Numbered from the stretch's first letter, positions 1-8,345 are shown. The stretch is 64,000 nt of DNA from CAVVEC01 sp963747105 (GCA_963747105.1 CAVVEC010000001.1:62001-126000), one strand, 5' to 3'. Numbers and translations are program-made. Notes: generated by a model not told the origin, from the sequence alone.

Positions 1-741
1 CTTGGCTTGGACAAGTGGCTCCCTGCGCTCTGGATGCTAGTCAACTGCCGCAACGGTGTGAGCAGCTATGAAATCGCACGCGACCTCGGTATCACCCAGA
101 AGTCTGCGTGGTTTATGTTGCAGAGGCTTCGTCTCGCTTTGCAGAGTGGCAGCATTGTAAAGATCGGCGGTCCCGGTAGCGAGGTCGAAGTGGACGAAAC
201 CTTCATCGGCGGTAAGGCGCGGAACATGCACAAGTCCCGGCGCATTAGAACCAAGGTACGCGAAGGAAACTGGGCTAAGACCGTTGTCATGGGGATGCTG
301 GAGCGCGGAGGCCAAGTGAAGGCCAAAGTGATCCCAGATCGCAAGAAGGATGCTCTGCACAGCACGATTGCCGAGATGATTGAGAAAGGGTCTCAGCTCT
401 ACACTGATGAGCACACGGGCTACATGGGAATCTCTGATGATTATGCTCACCAGATTGTCAATCACCTTGAGCGTTACGTGGATGGCCGCGTACACACTCA
501 AGGCATGGAGAACTTCTGGTCCCTGCTTAAACGTGGCCTTGGTGGCACCTACGTGGCCGTAGAACCGTTCCATTTGTTCCGCTACGTGGATGAGCAGGCT
601 TTCCGCTTCAATAACCGCAAGGATGCTACTGGAAGGAAATTGAACGATGCAGAAAGGTTCGATCTAGCTCTATCACAGGTCGCCGGTCGCCGACTAACGT
701 ACCAAGAAGTGACCGGCAGACTTCACGAAGAGGCCTTTTGA
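1..741 (+). mobile_element. IS1595-family (ISXO2-like) transposase, 5' end cut by window edge
   Basis: DDE-type transposase of an insertion sequence. The frame is open to the first base of the window, and the zinc-ribbon and start normally found in this family are missing, so the gene continues upstream. Visible parts are a helix-turn-helix region (YEIARDLGITQKSAW), then the catalytic core beginning at VEVDETFIGGK, a second acidic position near YTDEHTGY, and the C-terminal GMENFWSLLKRG block. This order is typical of ISXO2-like transposases. It is related to, but clearly different from, the second IS1595-type transposase at 3908-4813. The last 19 bases overlap a small gene on the opposite strand. 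I did not find the element's terminal inverted repeat on the right side. Confidence 0.85.
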
Positions 742-941
742 TCCACGGCGGGGCGTGCGTGGCCCGAAGCGGAAGCTGTAGATTTCCGCTTCGCAGCCTT
801 CATCCTTCGTTGCAATTCATGATGGGAAACGCTGAGTACTTTTTTCAGCGCGTCGGAGAATGCTTGGTATTCGGCGGGCGTGCCAGGTTTACGATGCGTC
901 GCCATAGCCGCAGTATACCTGCGGCTCGTGCGTCTTGTCAT
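723..941 (-). CDS. small basic hypothetical protein
   Basis: Conserved-looking small protein of 72 residues, or 60 if the internal ATG at 905 is used, since the sequence from MATHRKPGTPAEY onward reads like a compact domain. The middle (FSDALKKVLSVSHHELQRR) is probably helical and the tail is Lys/Ser rich. The start at 941 is favoured because its ATG overlaps the stop of the upstream gene as ATGA, which suggests translational coupling. I recognise no function. Its 3' end runs into the IS transposase on the other strand. Confidence 0.55.
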   Translation of the reverse strand: MTRRTSRRYTAAMATHRKPGTPAEYQAFSDALKKVLSVSHHELQRRMKAAKRKSTASASGHARPAVDQKASS

Positions 942-1186
942 ACTTCTGAGTGGTAAACCGTGTCGGCTTCTACCAGCACCGTGACAACGATCTCACGAGA
1001 ATCATCGGCTCTTATGAACTCACGCATCATCAGGACGATTTCACCGCTTGCGTCCGAGTAGCCCAAATACCGCTTTCTGACAGTACCCCTTGGGCCTGAT
1101 GGATTCGAGACCCTTTGCCTATACACGTCCTCTTTCAGCGACTTGCGCCGTTCATCCCAGTTACCATCGTGATACTTGCGAATCAT
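938..1186 (-). CDS. hypothetical protein, first gene of a two-gene unit
   Basis: An 82-residue soluble protein with a charged N-terminus (MIRKYHDGNWDERRKSL) and a beta-rich C-terminal half (EIVVTVLVEADTVYHSEV). The stop overlaps the start of the downstream small gene by four bases (ATGA). Codon use looks coding, with no competing frame. The function is not recognisable. Confidence 0.55.
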   Translation of the reverse strand: MIRKYHDGNWDERRKSLKEDVYRQRVSNPSGPRGTVRKRYLGYSDASGEIVLMMREFIRADDSREIVVTVLVEADTVYHSEV

Positions 1187-1227
1187 CTCCGATTGCGCTA
1201 AACTAACGTGTTTTGTGGGCTTTGGGC

Positions 1228-1581
1228 ATGTATTTGTACACTCAAATTCAGGAATTGATTTTGCAGTACACTGGCAAGCTGATCACGCTTGGCAGCTTCC
1301 GGGAAAAGTTCGTCCCCCTACTCCTCGACACCCCCTCTTCGGATATAGAAACCAAGACACTTGCCAATAGTGTTGAGAGTCTCTACTCCGACCTAGTGGC
1401 CGGCGATTTTGACGAACGCACCTTCGTGAATCAGTTAAATTCACTCTTCCCCATTGCTATCGTCGGCAGCCAGCCAGATTGTGGATTTTCTAAATCCACC
1501 GGCTCAACTTTCGCGTCCATTAGCGACGGTGGTCTCAGCAAAGCATCTTCCGTGCCGCCGCAGTACGCTGAATGCGTCTAG
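1228..1581 (+). CDS. small hypothetical protein
   Basis: Open frame of 117 residues from the ATG at 1228 (an upstream TTG at 1213 is also possible). The N-terminal half (IQELILQYTGKLITLGSF, then a second helix ending in VNQLNSLFP) looks like an amphipathic helical protein. The C-terminal tail is low complexity and Ser rich. It ends convergent with, and overlapping by four bases, the gene on the minus strand. No family recognised; coding status is moderately likely. Confidence 0.4.
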   Translation: MYLYTQIQELILQYTGKLITLGSFREKFVPLLLDTPSSDIETKTLANSVESLYSDLVAGDFDERTFVNQLNSLFPIAIVGSQPDCGFSKSTGSTFASISDGGLSKASSVPPQYAECV

Positions 1582-2015
1582 CGCCTTATTCCCGGCAATC
1601 CCAGCATCGGCATTCCTGAGATACTTTGCGGTATGTTCAGGATCACGTCGAACGGCATTATTATCGGCTCAGTTTGGCCTTCAATTTCCAATGCAAAATT
1701 GTAAGACCCTGCGGCAATGAGCGGAATATTTGGGAAACGTAAAACATTAAGAGCGAGTCCCGGAGCCTGAACATTCAGTACGCCGCCAGCTTGGAAGATT
1801 TCCCTGCCAGTTTCCAGGTGCTGCATCTTTGCTTTCCAGTTCCATGCGCCGGGGCGATCTGCCTCTAGTAACTGGAAGAATGTAAGGGCGGGCATCACGA
1901 ATGGAAGCTGTGGAACGGTGATTGCGCCGAAATATATTCCGATCACGATCACCTTGCCATTATCTTCTCTGCGAACGTCATCGCATAGGATTGTGTACTT
2001 CTCTTTGAACGCCAT
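1578..2015 (-). CDS. hypothetical protein, probable beta-sandwich
   Basis: A protein of 145 residues from the ATG at 2015, chosen because AGAGGGAAC precedes it as a ribosome binding site; the frame stays open further upstream but without a comparable site. The sequence opens MAFKEKYTILCDDVRRED and alternates beta strands through to the end (ALEIEGQTEP), with a short Gly/Pro tail. It resembles small uncharacterised proteins found in many soil bacteria that start with a similar phrase. No catalytic motif is seen. Confidence 0.6.
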   Translation of the reverse strand: MAFKEKYTILCDDVRREDNGKVIVIGIYFGAITVPQLPFVMPALTFFQLLEADRPGAWNWKAKMQHLETGREIFQAGGVLNVQAPGLALNVLRFPNIPLIAAGSYNFALEIEGQTEPIIMPFDVILNIPQSISGMPMLGLPGIRR

Positions 2016-2353
2016 GTTCCCTCTCTGGGCACACTTATGCGTGCGCCCGTTACGGACAGGATTCTCCCTAAGATTTCTCTTGACTGGATCGAGGCGGGAC
2101 TCTAGGATGGGTTTGCCAACACATCTCAAGTCCTCTGATTACGATTCATACAAGAGGCAATCTTCGTGCCCGTTGATCCTTCGACGGGCATTATCTTTTC
2201 TAGCAGGAAAAAGCCAATCACGCAACGAAAAATACTCTATACCCCGTGTGCAAGTGGATGCACTCAATATATTGTGGTCGGTTTTACACAACCACAGTGC
2301 GTAGAACCCGTGGGAAAAGCCCTGTCACGGCGAGGGAAGATTAGCAGATTTGG
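2016..2353. other. intergenic stretch, no gene seen
   Basis: About 340 bases between two minus-strand genes. Small open frames occur on the plus strand but have no ribosome binding site or protein-like composition. The right part should contain the 3' untranslated region of the sigma-like gene, and the left part the promoter of the gene starting at 2015. No hairpin or repeat stood out. Confidence 0.4.
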
Positions 2354-3046
2354 TTAGTGAAGTATATTAGTGCCATTATTTTTGGTTTGTTCTGAGTCAC
2401 TTGCAGGAATTTCTTCCGTTTCACCCCCTTGACAAGTTTCCGGCGCTTCGATTCGCGTGACGGGCAGACGCGTCAGTATCTCCCTTTCCAGGAAAACTTC
2501 GCTGATTCGATCCAGTGCTTCCGCATAACGGCGCGCCGCCGTGCGCAACCCGCAGCCCAGCAGACGGCCTGCCTCCTCCTGCGAGTACTCCTGCAACACA
2601 ATTCTTGCAATCAGCTTTCTCTCGAATTCATCCAATACCTCCAGGCTGCGTTCCACGTCGTGCACAAAAATCACCGCATCTTCGAATGTGGAAGCGCGAT
2701 AGGAAGTCACCCGCGTCCGAAAAAACTCCCGGCCCAGCAACGAGGGCAAACGGCCAACTTCGATCGAGAGCCGCAAATAACGCCGCAGTACCCCGACGGT
2801 CCGATCCCGGTACAGCCAGAGGTCGGAAGAGAACTCAGAAGAACGTTCGGAAGAAAGACCGGAAGAGAGGTTGGAATTCCTGTCAGAAGGCCCCGGGGCC
2901 AGCGCCAAAGTGGCCGTGTTGTCGGGCGCCGATCTGAACTTTCCCTCCGAAACATCAATCTCACCCAGTTCGGCCGGTGTCGGATCATGCTCGCGGAAAC
3001 CCGGTGGTCTGGAATTCACGATCGTTGCCATCGCCGAGGCCGTCAT
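2354..3046 (-). CDS. sigma-70 region-4-like DNA-binding protein
   Basis: A 230-residue protein. The N-terminal 70 residues are low complexity and Ser rich. Residues from about 75 to 200 form a helical domain ending in a region that reads like sigma-factor region 4 (LIARIVLQEYSQEEAGRLLG, then GLRTAARRYAEALDRI): a helix-turn-helix with the classic 'YSQEEAGRLLG' phrase. There is no obvious region 2, so it is more likely a regulator or sigma-like accessory protein than a complete ECF sigma factor. Its start overlaps the stop of the upstream zinc-ribbon gene (ATGA at 3043-3046), so the two are probably co-translated. Confidence 0.65.
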   Translation of the reverse strand: MTASAMATIVNSRPPGFREHDPTPAELGEIDVSEGKFRSAPDNTATLALAPGPSDRNSNLSSGLSSERSSEFSSDLWLYRDRTVGVLRRYLRLSIEVGRLPSLLGREFFRTRVTSYRASTFEDAVIFVHDVERSLEVLDEFERKLIARIVLQEYSQEEAGRLLGCGLRTAARRYAEALDRISEVFLEREILTRLPVTRIEAPETCQGGETEEIPASDSEQTKNNGTNILH

Positions 3047-3288
3047 GCGTTACCTCCTTCTCCGCAAACCAGGACAAGTGCGTCCCGCTGACTCTTGATT
3101 TCCACTTTGTCGTTCACCGGCAAACGCGGTTTGCTTCTCCTGCGGCCCCCACCCGGCAACTCCAGCATCGGCGCCACACAAGCGTCGCAATATACGTCTT
3201 GCGACCCGCGAATACGCATCCACAACCCACCGCACCGCTCGCAGTACTTCAGTTCCAACTGAACCATTTCCAGATCTTGTGTTTCCAT
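3043..3288 (-). CDS. small zinc-ribbon protein
   Basis: An 81-residue protein from the ATG at 3288 (METQDLEMVQLELKYCERC). Two CxxC pairs, CERC near residue 16 and CDAC near residue 35, make a zinc ribbon. A basic patch (GGGRRRSKPRL) follows. A G-rich ribosome binding site (GGGGG) lies about 6 bases before the start. It is translationally coupled to the sigma-like gene downstream, so it may be a partner of that regulator; this is inferred from position only. Confidence 0.65.
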   Translation of the reverse strand: METQDLEMVQLELKYCERCGGLWMRIRGSQDVYCDACVAPMLELPGGGRRRSKPRLPVNDKVEIKSQRDALVLVCGEGGNA

Positions 3289-3314
3289 GATTGCCCCCAC
3301 TGAATCCTTGAAAT

Positions 3315-3350
3315 AAAAAGGCCCTGCGCCGATGTCTCGGTCGCAGGGCC
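3315..3350 (-). terminator. rho-independent terminator
   Basis: Nine-base GC-rich stem (3320-3328 pairing with 3342-3350) closing a 13-base loop. Read on the minus strand it is followed directly by a run of T residues. It fits as the terminator of the small gene at 3418-3624, upstream of the zinc-ribbon operon. Confidence 0.7.
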
Positions 3351-3417
3351 CGTTTCTGTTACGGATTGCCTGCTTGATCTATTTAGTTATGATTGCCTCC
3401 GGAGAAAGCGGTCGCCA

Positions 3418-3624
3418 TCACGGCGCCCGCTGCCGGAAATAGCCTTCCTCGTAGCCGGACTTCAATACCCGGCCATTCTGCACCACCACGCTGACCTTGC
3501 CGGTGAACTGGAGCGACCACAGCAGCCGTTCCATCGCGGCCGAGAGCACCTCCGCCCCGCGCACCTTGCGGCGGAATTCCTCGAAGGTCCCTTCTTCGTT
3601 CTGGGATTTCAAATCGTCTGACAT
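3418..3624 (-). CDS. small hypothetical protein
   Basis: A protein of 68 residues from the ATG at 3624, which has GGGAAG as ribosome binding site. An upstream extension in frame exists but has no such site. The helical N-terminus (GTFEEFRRKVRGAEVLSAAM) is followed by beta-like VSVVVQNGRVLKSGY. It ends just before a strong terminator, so it is a single-gene transcript. No function recognised. Confidence 0.6.
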   Translation of the reverse strand: MSDDLKSQNEEGTFEEFRRKVRGAEVLSAAMERLLWSLQFTGKVSVVVQNGRVLKSGYEEGYFRQRAP

Positions 3625-3751
3625 GTGCTTCCCTGCTATGACACCTGAGTTATATGGAGCTGTTATCTTATAGCTCTGGGTTTGCATGGTCAATACGAAA
3701 TTATATACTTGACTCAATTTCGCCTTTCTGTTATATTCCTCACATGATGAG

Positions 3752-3898
3752 CTATTTAGTTGATTTCTTTAGACTTCGCGGCGCGGCTAACCTCTCAAGG
3801 TTCTTCCTCGCATGGCGCAAAACCTTGGGATGGAAAACATGCACCGCTAGCTCATCGTTGGTCATGTCTTTCGGGTGCTTCTTAATTTTCCTAGGCAT
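3752..3898 (-). CDS. 48-residue basic protein divergent from the IS1595 transposase
   Basis: Short open frame beginning MPRKIKKHPKDMTNDELAVH and ending in a Lys/Ser tail. The middle (HPKVLRHARKNLERL) is a basic amphipathic helix. Its ATG is at 3898, only nine bases from the ATG of the divergent transposase at 3908, so both starts share one tiny intergenic region. The composition looks coding and is not random. I infer a passenger or regulatory micro-protein carried with the insertion sequence. Confidence 0.55.
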   Translation of the reverse strand: MPRKIKKHPKDMTNDELAVHVFHPKVLRHARKNLERLAAPRSLKKSTK

Positions 3899-3907
3899 GG
3901 TGACCTT

Positions 3908-4813
3908 ATGACCTCCGCTCCGAACCTGATGTCACTTGTAGACCAATACGGCACAGATGACAAGTGCCGCGAAACTTTGATGCATCTTCGCTGGCCCGAT
4001 GGGCTGCGCTGCTTGCGCTGCCAGTCTGACAAAGTGGCTCAAGTGAAGGACCGCAAGGTGCATGTCTGCAATTCATGCCAGTACCAGTTCTCCGCAACTG
4101 TGGGCACGATCTTCCACGATTCCCATCTCTCGCTGACCAAGTGGTTCTTCGTGACATATCTGCTCTGCGAATCCAAGAAGGGGATGAGCGCGAACCAGAT
4201 CAAACGCATGATGGGTGTCAGTTACAAAACCGCGTGGTATCTCTGTCACCGCATCCGTGCTGCAATGGCTGAGGCTGAAGGCTGCAAGATGGCTGGAAAG
4301 GTTGAGATTGATGAAACCTACGTCGGAGGCAAGCGCCGTGGCGTCGGACGTGGCAACAAGGATAACAAGACGCCCGTAGTCGGCATTCGGGAGCGCAACG
4401 GCCATCTCCATCTGATTCCTGTGCGCTTCTTGGCGCAGTGGAAGATGAACCAACTCATTGAGCAAAACGTGGACGCCACAGTCGAGGTCATTATGACCGA
4501 CGAATCTAAGCTCTACAATTTTGGAGGGACGCCATTCCGCAAGACGAAGCATCAGACAGTGAATCACAGCGCCGGGGAGTATGTTCGCGGGGACGTGACC
4601 ACCAACGGAATTGAATCCGCATTCTGGCTCCTGAAGCGGGGTATCATTGGCACGTGGCATCAGCTTTCCGTCAAGCATTTAGGTGCTTACCTGCAAGAGA
4701 TCACATGGCGCTACAACAATCGCAAGAACCAATTCCTATTCCGCGATACTCTCATGCGGCTCCTGACATCTGAAAATCTCGAATACAAAGAACTGACCGC
4801 AAAAGCAGCTTAA
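3908..4813 (+). mobile_element. IS1595-family transposase, complete
   Basis: A complete 301-residue transposase from the ATG at 3908. It has an N-terminal zinc ribbon (CLRC near residue 34 and CNSC near 55), then a helix-turn-helix (GMSANQIKRMMGVSYKTAW). The catalytic core follows: VEIDETYVGGKRRG near 135, an acidic residue in VIMTDESKLY, and the NGIESAFWLLKRG block. The length and domain order are those of IS1595 (ISXO2-like) elements. The end overlaps by four bases the minus-strand gene at 4810. I could not define the terminal inverted repeats by eye. Confidence 0.88.
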
Positions 4814-5580
4814 AACGGCCAAACTTTGCAGTCGGCTAAGGCCGCGTCCTCTTTGTCGATTACGGCTTCCAGCACCAAAGGAGCCTCTTCGGCCCATACT
4901 GGTGTAGTTATGTTAATCCTGAACGAATGACCATCTCCGACAGGTGCAGCACCTCCGATCATTGGACCAGCCGGGAGGATCACAGGTTGTAATGCGTCAA
5001 CCTTTGCACTCGAACACTGAAATATAAGCCTTACGGGACTGACATTCTTGTTTGTGGTGAGAAGAAAATGACGAGCAAACCTGTTCGCTGGAGCTTGCGC
5101 TGGCACCGTAAGGAAAAACATCCCTGTGTGTTGCGGCTCCGGTATCACTGCCTTAGCTAAATCTCCCACGCAAGTGGTCACTGCTGCTTGTTGCTTGGCT
5201 AATGTGCTCTGTAGCGAGTCTACTGTGCCTTGCTGTGAATTTAACCTGCCTTGCAGCCCGGTTATGAATCCCATCTGATCACCGAATCGAGCACTCCATC
5301 CGATGATCTCCTGTCCTTTCTCTCTCACGTCGGCTGAGCAGCCATTATATTTCGACCATACATCAGCCTTTTCCGAAATTACAGCAGTTGTATTGTTATG
5401 CTCATCCACCCAAGCTCCATAGCACGCAATGAACAAGCACGCCAAGGCCCCACCCCAGAATATCCATGCTTCGGTATCTTTCTTGCGGACTTTTTCGATG
5501 ATCGCTAAAATCATCAGACCCACCCCGCCGAAGCTGAATAACCAATGGTTAACAACCGCACCAAGAAACAATCCCAACAT
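4810..5580 (-). CDS. membrane-anchored coiled-coil protein, unknown function
   Basis: A 256-residue protein from the ATG at 5580, with GGAGG eleven bases upstream. Two transmembrane segments lie in the first 60 residues (LGLFLGAVVNHWLF and IFWGGALACLFIACYGAWV). A heptad-like region follows around residues 95-135 (LQGRLNSQQGTVDSLQSTLA), then a C-terminal beta-rich domain without recognisable motifs. It probably has its N-terminus in the membrane and the rest exposed. The 3' end is shared with the IS transposase, so an insertion may have landed at its end. Confidence 0.6.
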   Translation of the reverse strand: MLGLFLGAVVNHWLFSFGGVGLMILAIIEKVRKKDTEAWIFWGGALACLFIACYGAWVDEHNNTTAVISEKADVWSKYNGCSADVREKGQEIIGWSARFGDQMGFITGLQGRLNSQQGTVDSLQSTLAKQQAAVTTCVGDLAKAVIPEPQHTGMFFLTVPAQAPANRFARHFLLTTNKNVSPVRLIFQCSSAKVDALQPVILPAGPMIGGAAPVGDGHSFRINITTPVWAEEAPLVLEAVIDKEDAALADCKVWPF

Positions 5581-5692
5581 GGCGCACACCTCCACAGTGT
5601 CAAGAGTTGCCCCCTTCTCTTGACCCGGAAATTGTACGCTTTAAATTGAGTGAAGTACATAATCCCGGGTCAATAGTATTTTCTATTAGATG

Positions 5693-5710
5693 TTGTGATT
5701 GCCGTCACAA
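5693..5710. promoter_or_regulatory. CRP/FNR-like palindrome TTGTGA-N6-TCACAA
   Basis: Perfect 6+6 inverted repeat with a 6-base spacer, identical in form to the CRP consensus TGTGA-N6-TCACA. It lies about 150 bases upstream of the regulator gene at 5862 and 110 upstream of the divergent gene start at 5580. No CRP-like gene is in this window, so the binding protein is unknown. Confidence 0.4.
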
Positions 5711-5861
5711 TAGCGCCATGCTATGGCCTCGGATTGGCGATTCCCGCTGTGGAATTCCCACTCTGGAAGTCGAGGCCCTGGGGCCGGACCGCATTCTCTC
5801 TGAGATGTTGTGTTAATTAGGCCAATAACAATCCGCTATAGGAGGTGCTATACTTTCCGCC

Positions 5862-6578
5862 ATGAAATTCAAAGTCCTTCAGGATAACCTCCGCAAAACC
5901 CTGTGGCAACGCATCGAAGAAGGCGAGCTGACCGGGTTGCGTCTGGCCGAGCAGACCGGCTTCAAGCAGGCCCACATCTCCAACTTCCTCAATCGCAAGC
6001 GCGGCCTGAGCCTCGAGGGTATGGACAAGGTGTTGAAGGTGCAGCGCCTTTCCGTGCTTGACCTGCTCGATCCCCACGAGGTCAACAAGCGTGCCAGCAT
6101 TCTTCCCCCTAGCGGCGACGAGTTTGAGAACGTGCTGGTGGTCGACGGCACGATCGCCGCCACCGAGCCCATGGTCATGAGCATGGCGGTCAAGGAAATA
6201 CTCAAGTACAAGAAAAGTTTTTTGCGCAGTCTGCGTCCCGAGATGGAAGGAAACCGCGAAACCTGGGAGCGCTTCGTGGTCATCAAAGCCAACGGCCGCG
6301 AAGGCATGAGTATGTATCCGCGCCTGTTGCCCGGAGCCACCGTCCTCATCGACCGCCATTACAACTCGCTCAAACCTTATCGCAAGGGCGAGTTCAATAT
6401 GTACGCCGTAAAGAGAGCGGACACCTGCACCATCAAGTACGTGGAATTGGCAGGCAATCACCTGGTCTTGCGTCCCCACAACCAGGCTTACCCAATCGAG
6501 GTCATGCCCATGGAACCAGCCACCACCGCCGCTGATTATCTGATCGGCCGGGTTTGCTACGTGGGCATCGAGACCTAG
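5862..6578 (+). CDS. XRE-type regulator with S24/LexA-like C-terminal domain
   Basis: A 238-residue DNA-binding protein. An N-terminal helix-turn-helix (LRLAEQTGFKQAHISNFLNR) is followed by a linker and, from about residue 140, a beta-rich domain like the peptidase S24 fold of phage repressors and LexA (EGMSMYPRLLPGATVLIDRH, then RKGEFNMYAVKR). The usual S24 Ser is in the MSMYP phrase, but I do not see a clear catalytic Lys, so self-cleavage is uncertain. AGGAGG lies 17 bases upstream of the ATG, further than usual. It is a single gene and probably a stress or cell-state regulator. Confidence 0.7.
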   Translation: MKFKVLQDNLRKTLWQRIEEGELTGLRLAEQTGFKQAHISNFLNRKRGLSLEGMDKVLKVQRLSVLDLLDPHEVNKRASILPPSGDEFENVLVVDGTIAATEPMVMSMAVKEILKYKKSFLRSLRPEMEGNRETWERFVVIKANGREGMSMYPRLLPGATVLIDRHYNSLKPYRKGEFNMYAVKRADTCTIKYVELAGNHLVLRPHNQAYPIEVMPMEPATTAADYLIGRVCYVGIET

Positions 6579-6738
6579 CGACCCTGAGCTTTCTTCGGCC
6601 GTTACAGCCGGTTGACTGCAACTTTTATCCCGATTTTGGGTTCATACAGGTAGGCATTTCGGACTGACATGAGTGCCGGAAAGTCCGTCAGATGCGTTAT
6701 TTCGAGTGGGAACTGCGTATCTGACAAGGAGGTCGAAA

Positions 6739-7191
6739 ATGCGCTATCTACGATATCTCGCTCTGCTGAGTGTTCTCATTCTCCCAGCGGCTCCCGCCCA
6801 CGCAGGGGTTGGGTTTGGCGTTGCGGTCGGCCCGGGATACGTCGGCCCTCCGCCGGCATGTGCCTACGGCTACTATAGCTACTACCCCTATGCGTGCGCG
6901 CCGTACGGTTACTACGGTCCGGAATGGTTCGCGGGGGGTGTCTTTATCGGCGCCGGTCCTTGGTACCGCGGCTTCTACGGGCGCGGATGGTATGGGCCTA
7001 GCTGGTATGGGCGTGGATGGTATGGCCGAGGCTTCTACGGACGCGGCTGGTACGGACCTGGAGGGTACGGTCGCGGCGGATACGGTTATCGCGGAGGTTT
7101 CGCGCACGGACCGGTGGGCGGCGGCTTCCGTGGTGGCTTTGCCGGGGGTGGGTTCCACGGCGGCGGTTTCCACGGCGGCGGACACCGGTAG
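6739..7191 (+). CDS. secreted Gly/Tyr-rich repeat protein
   Basis: A protein of 150 residues from the ATG at 6739, which has a perfect AAGGAGG. The signal peptide is clear (MRYLRYLALLSVLILPAAPA, cleavage after AHA). The mature part is almost wholly Gly, Tyr, Trp, Arg and Pro, with repeats of the type GRGWYGPSWYGRGWYGRGF and a final GGGFHGGGFHGGGHR tail. Such proteins are usually envelope-associated and of unknown role. The His-rich end could bind metal. A terminator hairpin follows at 7220. Confidence 0.75.
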   Translation: MRYLRYLALLSVLILPAAPAHAGVGFGVAVGPGYVGPPPACAYGYYSYYPYACAPYGYYGPEWFAGGVFIGAGPWYRGFYGRGWYGPSWYGRGWYGRGFYGRGWYGPGGYGRGGYGYRGGFAHGPVGGGFRGGFAGGGFHGGGFHGGGHR

Positions 7192-7219
7192 ATCGATTCA
7201 CTTGGCAGAAAACACAAGC

Positions 7220-7251
7220 GGCTGGCAGATCGTGCCAGCCATTTTTCTTTT
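7220..7251 (+). terminator. rho-independent terminator
   Basis: Perfect 8-base stem (GGCTGGCA with TGCCAGCC), 5-base loop, then ATTTTTCTTTT. It lies 28 bases after the stop of the Gly/Tyr-rich gene. Confidence 0.85.
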
Positions 7252-7345
7252 CGACGATGCCCGCGCGCCCTCTCCGCGCCGCGGTTCACGCGGGGGAGGA
7301 GCGGAGATTGGGAAGGCGTTAACTCTTTTAAAACGCCCTGGAGCC

Positions 7346-7439
7346 GGGTGCCCCAGGTCTCGCTGTCGTTGCGAGACCTGGGTACTCACAGAAGCTGCCT
7401 CTCCCATATCTCGCAAAATCGGCGAGATATGGGGCACCC
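7346..7439. repeat. nested inverted-repeat element with two internal hairpins
   Basis: Outer arms GGGTGCCCC (from 7346) and GGGGCACCC (to 7439) enclose two perfect 12-base stems: 7352-7363 with 7371-7382, and 7403-7414 with 7422-7433, each with a 7-base loop. The two stems are similar to each other (CCCAGGTCTCGC and CCCATATCTCGC). This looks like a REP/MITE-type intergenic element. A second element with the same architecture but different sequence lies at 30382-30510. Confidence 0.65.
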
Positions 7440-7446
7440 CGCCCCC

Positions 7447-7536
7447 TGGACCGACTATTACAACCATGCCCGTCCTCATGGTAGTCTTTCCTACCAGCCG
7501 CCCATCAGCCGCTCCGAACCAGGTACAACGTCTTGA
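7447..7536 (+). pseudogene. C-terminal scrap of an IS481/IS3-type transposase
   Basis: The reading frame from 7447 gives WTDYYNHARPHGSLSYQPP and then a short tail to a stop. This is the well-known end of the integrase core of IS481/IS3 transposases (YN..RPH.SL.Y.PP). The remaining transposase is absent, so this is a relic next to the inverted-repeat element. Confidence 0.65.
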
Positions 7537-7709
7537 GCATCTACAGGCACCCCGCAGTCAAACCACTTGTATCGGGACGAGTGTTCATCCGTCACATCTT
7601 CTCAATCCTGGCAGCCCACGCCTCGGGGCGGTCATGACCAAGCGATTTGCATAAATCTCCAGAGAAGAGCAGAATGTGCCCGTTCGCAATTTCAAGCGGG
7701 AGGCAAAAC

Positions 7710-8291
7710 ATGGCGGAGCAAACCACATTTGCCCTGCTGCGGCAGGGATCGAATTGGTCCATCGTTTGGGGAATTGCGCTGATCGTTTTCGGCATTCTGG
7801 CCATCGGCTCTCCGTTCCTCGCGGCCGTCGCGGTCAGTGTGCTCATTGACTGGCTGATTATCTTCGCTGGAGTTGTGCACCTGGTGCTGGCTTTTCACTC
7901 TCACCGCGGCGGCAGCATGATCTGGAAGTTGCTGGTGGGTCTGGCCTACGTTTTCATGGGGACTTACCTGCTCATGCATCCCGTGCTCGGGGTGGCATCG
8001 CTGACCTTGCTGCTGGCGTCCCTGTTCCTCGTCGAAGGCGCGCTGGACATCGTGCTGTTCTTCCAACTGCGCGCCGCAAAGGGATCAGGCTGGATGTTGT
8101 TCGACGGCCTGGTGACACTTTTGCTGGCCGGGATGATCTGGGCGCAATGGCCGTCCAGTTCGTTGTGGGCGATCGGCACTCTGGTGGGCGTCAGCATGAT
8201 CATCAGCGGCTGCGCTCGTGTCATGATGTCGGTGGCCGTGCGCAAGGCGCTGAACCAGGTGGCGCCGCAGTCGTTGAATAAGGCGGCGTAA
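7710..8291 (+). CDS. HdeD/DUF308-family membrane protein
   Basis: A 193-residue integral membrane protein from the ATG at 7710 (GGGAGG nine bases upstream). Six hydrophobic segments occur in three pairs, with the DUF308 repeat style GIALIVFGILAIGSPFLAA and LVGLAYVFMGTYLLMHP. In enterobacteria HdeD contributes to acid resistance at the membrane; in other bacteria the role is unproven. It stands alone, with no visible operon partner. Confidence 0.8.
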   Translation: MAEQTTFALLRQGSNWSIVWGIALIVFGILAIGSPFLAAVAVSVLIDWLIIFAGVVHLVLAFHSHRGGSMIWKLLVGLAYVFMGTYLLMHPVLGVASLTLLLASLFLVEGALDIVLFFQLRAAKGSGWMLFDGLVTLLLAGMIWAQWPSSSLWAIGTLVGVSMIISGCARVMMSVAVRKALNQVAPQSLNKAA

Positions 8292-8345
8292 GCAGCCCCC
8301 AGAGCCGAATTTCACGGAATGCGTGGCGACTATTCGACGTAGGAG

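Noticed and set aside
3654..3911. Plus-strand frame of 85 codons before the complete IS1595 transposase
   Set aside because: It lacks a ribosome binding site and is antisense to the better supported 48-residue minus-strand gene.
5607..5816. 69-codon plus-strand frame before the S24-like regulator
   Set aside because: No ribosome binding site or domain-like composition; it covers the CRP-like palindrome and promoter region.
7348..7446. Coding continuation of the IS481-type relic to the left
   Set aside because: This part is the nested inverted-repeat element; only the frame from 7447 onward is transposase-like.
6770..7654. Plus-strand frame of 294 codons over the Gly/Tyr-rich gene
   Set aside because: Overlaps a gene with a signal peptide, perfect ribosome binding site and terminator in another frame; the alternative has no start signal.
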